Shown in pieces: positions 5,525-5,891 of a DNA stretch of 5,891 nt. The notes below the pieces were generated by a model that saw nothing but the letters and a program-made list of their open reading frames with translations, was not told the DNA's origin and did no database searches. The position numbers were made by a program, and so were the translations under genes. The stretch lies in contig DAHWHT010000133.1 in NCBI GenBank assembly GCA_027335515.1, positions 1 to 5,891 on the forward strand. The letters run 5' to 3'. Within the stretch, counting starts at the first letter, position 1. Each line of letters starts with the position of its first letter. This DNA comes from Clostridia bacterium. Lineage in GTDB: Bacteria; Bacillota_E; RBS10-35; JAJYVN01.

Positions 5525-5570
5525 CCCGGCCTGGCGGCACCCTGAGCGGGGAATCGCCCGCCAAGCCGGG
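5525..5570 (+). repeat. GC-rich 13-bp hairpin before the last gene
   Basis: CCCGGCCTGGCGG (5525-5537) and CCGCCAAGCCGGG (5558-5570) form a stem with 12 of 13 pairs around a 20-nt loop. No T-run follows; the next bases are AGAGAAGTGCTACG. It is therefore not a standard terminator. It could be a factor-dependent terminator, a processing or attenuation site, or a control element for the gene that follows. Confidence 0.6.
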
Positions 5571-5635
5571 AGAGAAGTGCTACGAGTCTATCAGAGGAGC
5601 CCCGGCAGGACGAGGCGGCGCAGACAGGCGCAGAG

Positions 5636-5891
5636 GTGGACATCCAGGCGGAATACACGACCGCGGTGGGGGAACTGCTGGCCGCGATCCAGGCCACGCT
5701 CGCCCCCTGGAGGCAACGCACGGATAACCTCCTGCTGGTGGTGGCGGAACAGGTGCTGCTGAAGATGGTGATCGGTCTGACAGAGGGGATCGCCGGCGAA
5801 TGGCGGGCGTTGGTCGATGGGGACGGGCGCGCGGTCGCGCGTGCCGCGCAACGCGCCGTGCAGCCAGCGGGAACCGCGTTCATTCGGGCGG
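5636..5891 (+). CDS. Partial unrecognised protein, runs off the right edge
   Basis: A frame open from 5546 to the window end reads as a sensible protein: EYTTAVGELLAAIQATLAPW, then QRTDNLLLVVAEQVLLKMVI, then GEWRALVDGDGRAVARAAQR. The central part would form amphipathic helices. The only usual start before the conserved-looking part is the GTG at 5636, which has a poor ribosome binding site. However, the translation upstream of it (ATSLSEEPRQDEAAQTGAEV, from 5582) also looks like coding sequence. A GTG at 5577 with GGGAGAG before it is one base out of that frame, so a missing base near 5579 or an unusual start are both possible. The family is not recognised. Small phage proteins near ParB-like and terminase genes are a reasonable context, but no terminase is visible. 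Confidence 0.5.
   Translation, partial: MDIQAEYTTAVGELLAAIQATLAPWRQRTDNLLLVVAEQVLLKMVIGLTEGIAGEWRALVDGDGRAVARAAQRAVQPAGTAFIRA

Noticed and set aside
5525..5570. Intrinsic transcription terminator
   Set aside because: The stem is strong but no run of T follows on either strand.

Overview
The window looks like part of a mobile element or (pro)phage in a high-GC bacterium. It has compact, overlapping plus-strand genes with frequent GTG starts, a RepA/DnaB-like AAA ATPase, a Mom-type DNA-modification protein and a ParB-like protein. Most of the other products are small and unrecognised. High GC would suit Actinobacteria, Chloroflexota or Pseudomonadota, but I see no rRNA or tRNA gene or other marker that fixes the host.

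Layout. Positions 1-318 (or 1-360) hold the 5' part of a minus-strand gene that leaves the window at its left edge. Positions 361-898 have no convincing intact gene. They hold a short relic of a group II intron-type reverse transcriptase (495-578, minus) and a run of strong hairpins (about 664-786). From 899 a plus-strand gene train begins: a 64-aa protein (899-1093), the AAA ATPase (1090-2505), an orphan of 139 aa (2502-2921), an orphan of 258 aa (2911-3687), the Mom-like protein (3684-4409) and the ParB-like protein (4396-5067). Each gene overlaps the next by 4 to 14 bases, which points to one transcript with translational coupling. After a 76-base gap comes a small zinc-binding-type protein with a strong ribosome binding site (5144-5440). 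A short non-coding stretch with a GC-rich hairpin follows, then the start of a gene that leaves the right edge.

How the genes may work together (inference). The ATPase would act in replication initiation or helicase loading. The Mom-like enzyme would modify adenines in the element's DNA to resist host restriction. The ParB-like protein would bind DNA, act as a nuclease, or serve packaging or partition. Mom and ParB-domain genes side by side are typical of phage genomes.

The most striking structure is a roughly 166-bp imperfect palindrome inside the 3' end of the ATPase gene (2260-2425). It has 30-bp terminal inverted repeats (28/30 matching) and a second inverted pair of the same core inside. 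The reading frame stays open through it and gains a 24-residue repeat in the protein tail. It resembles an in-frame palindromic insertion element or an origin-like site embedded in a replication gene.
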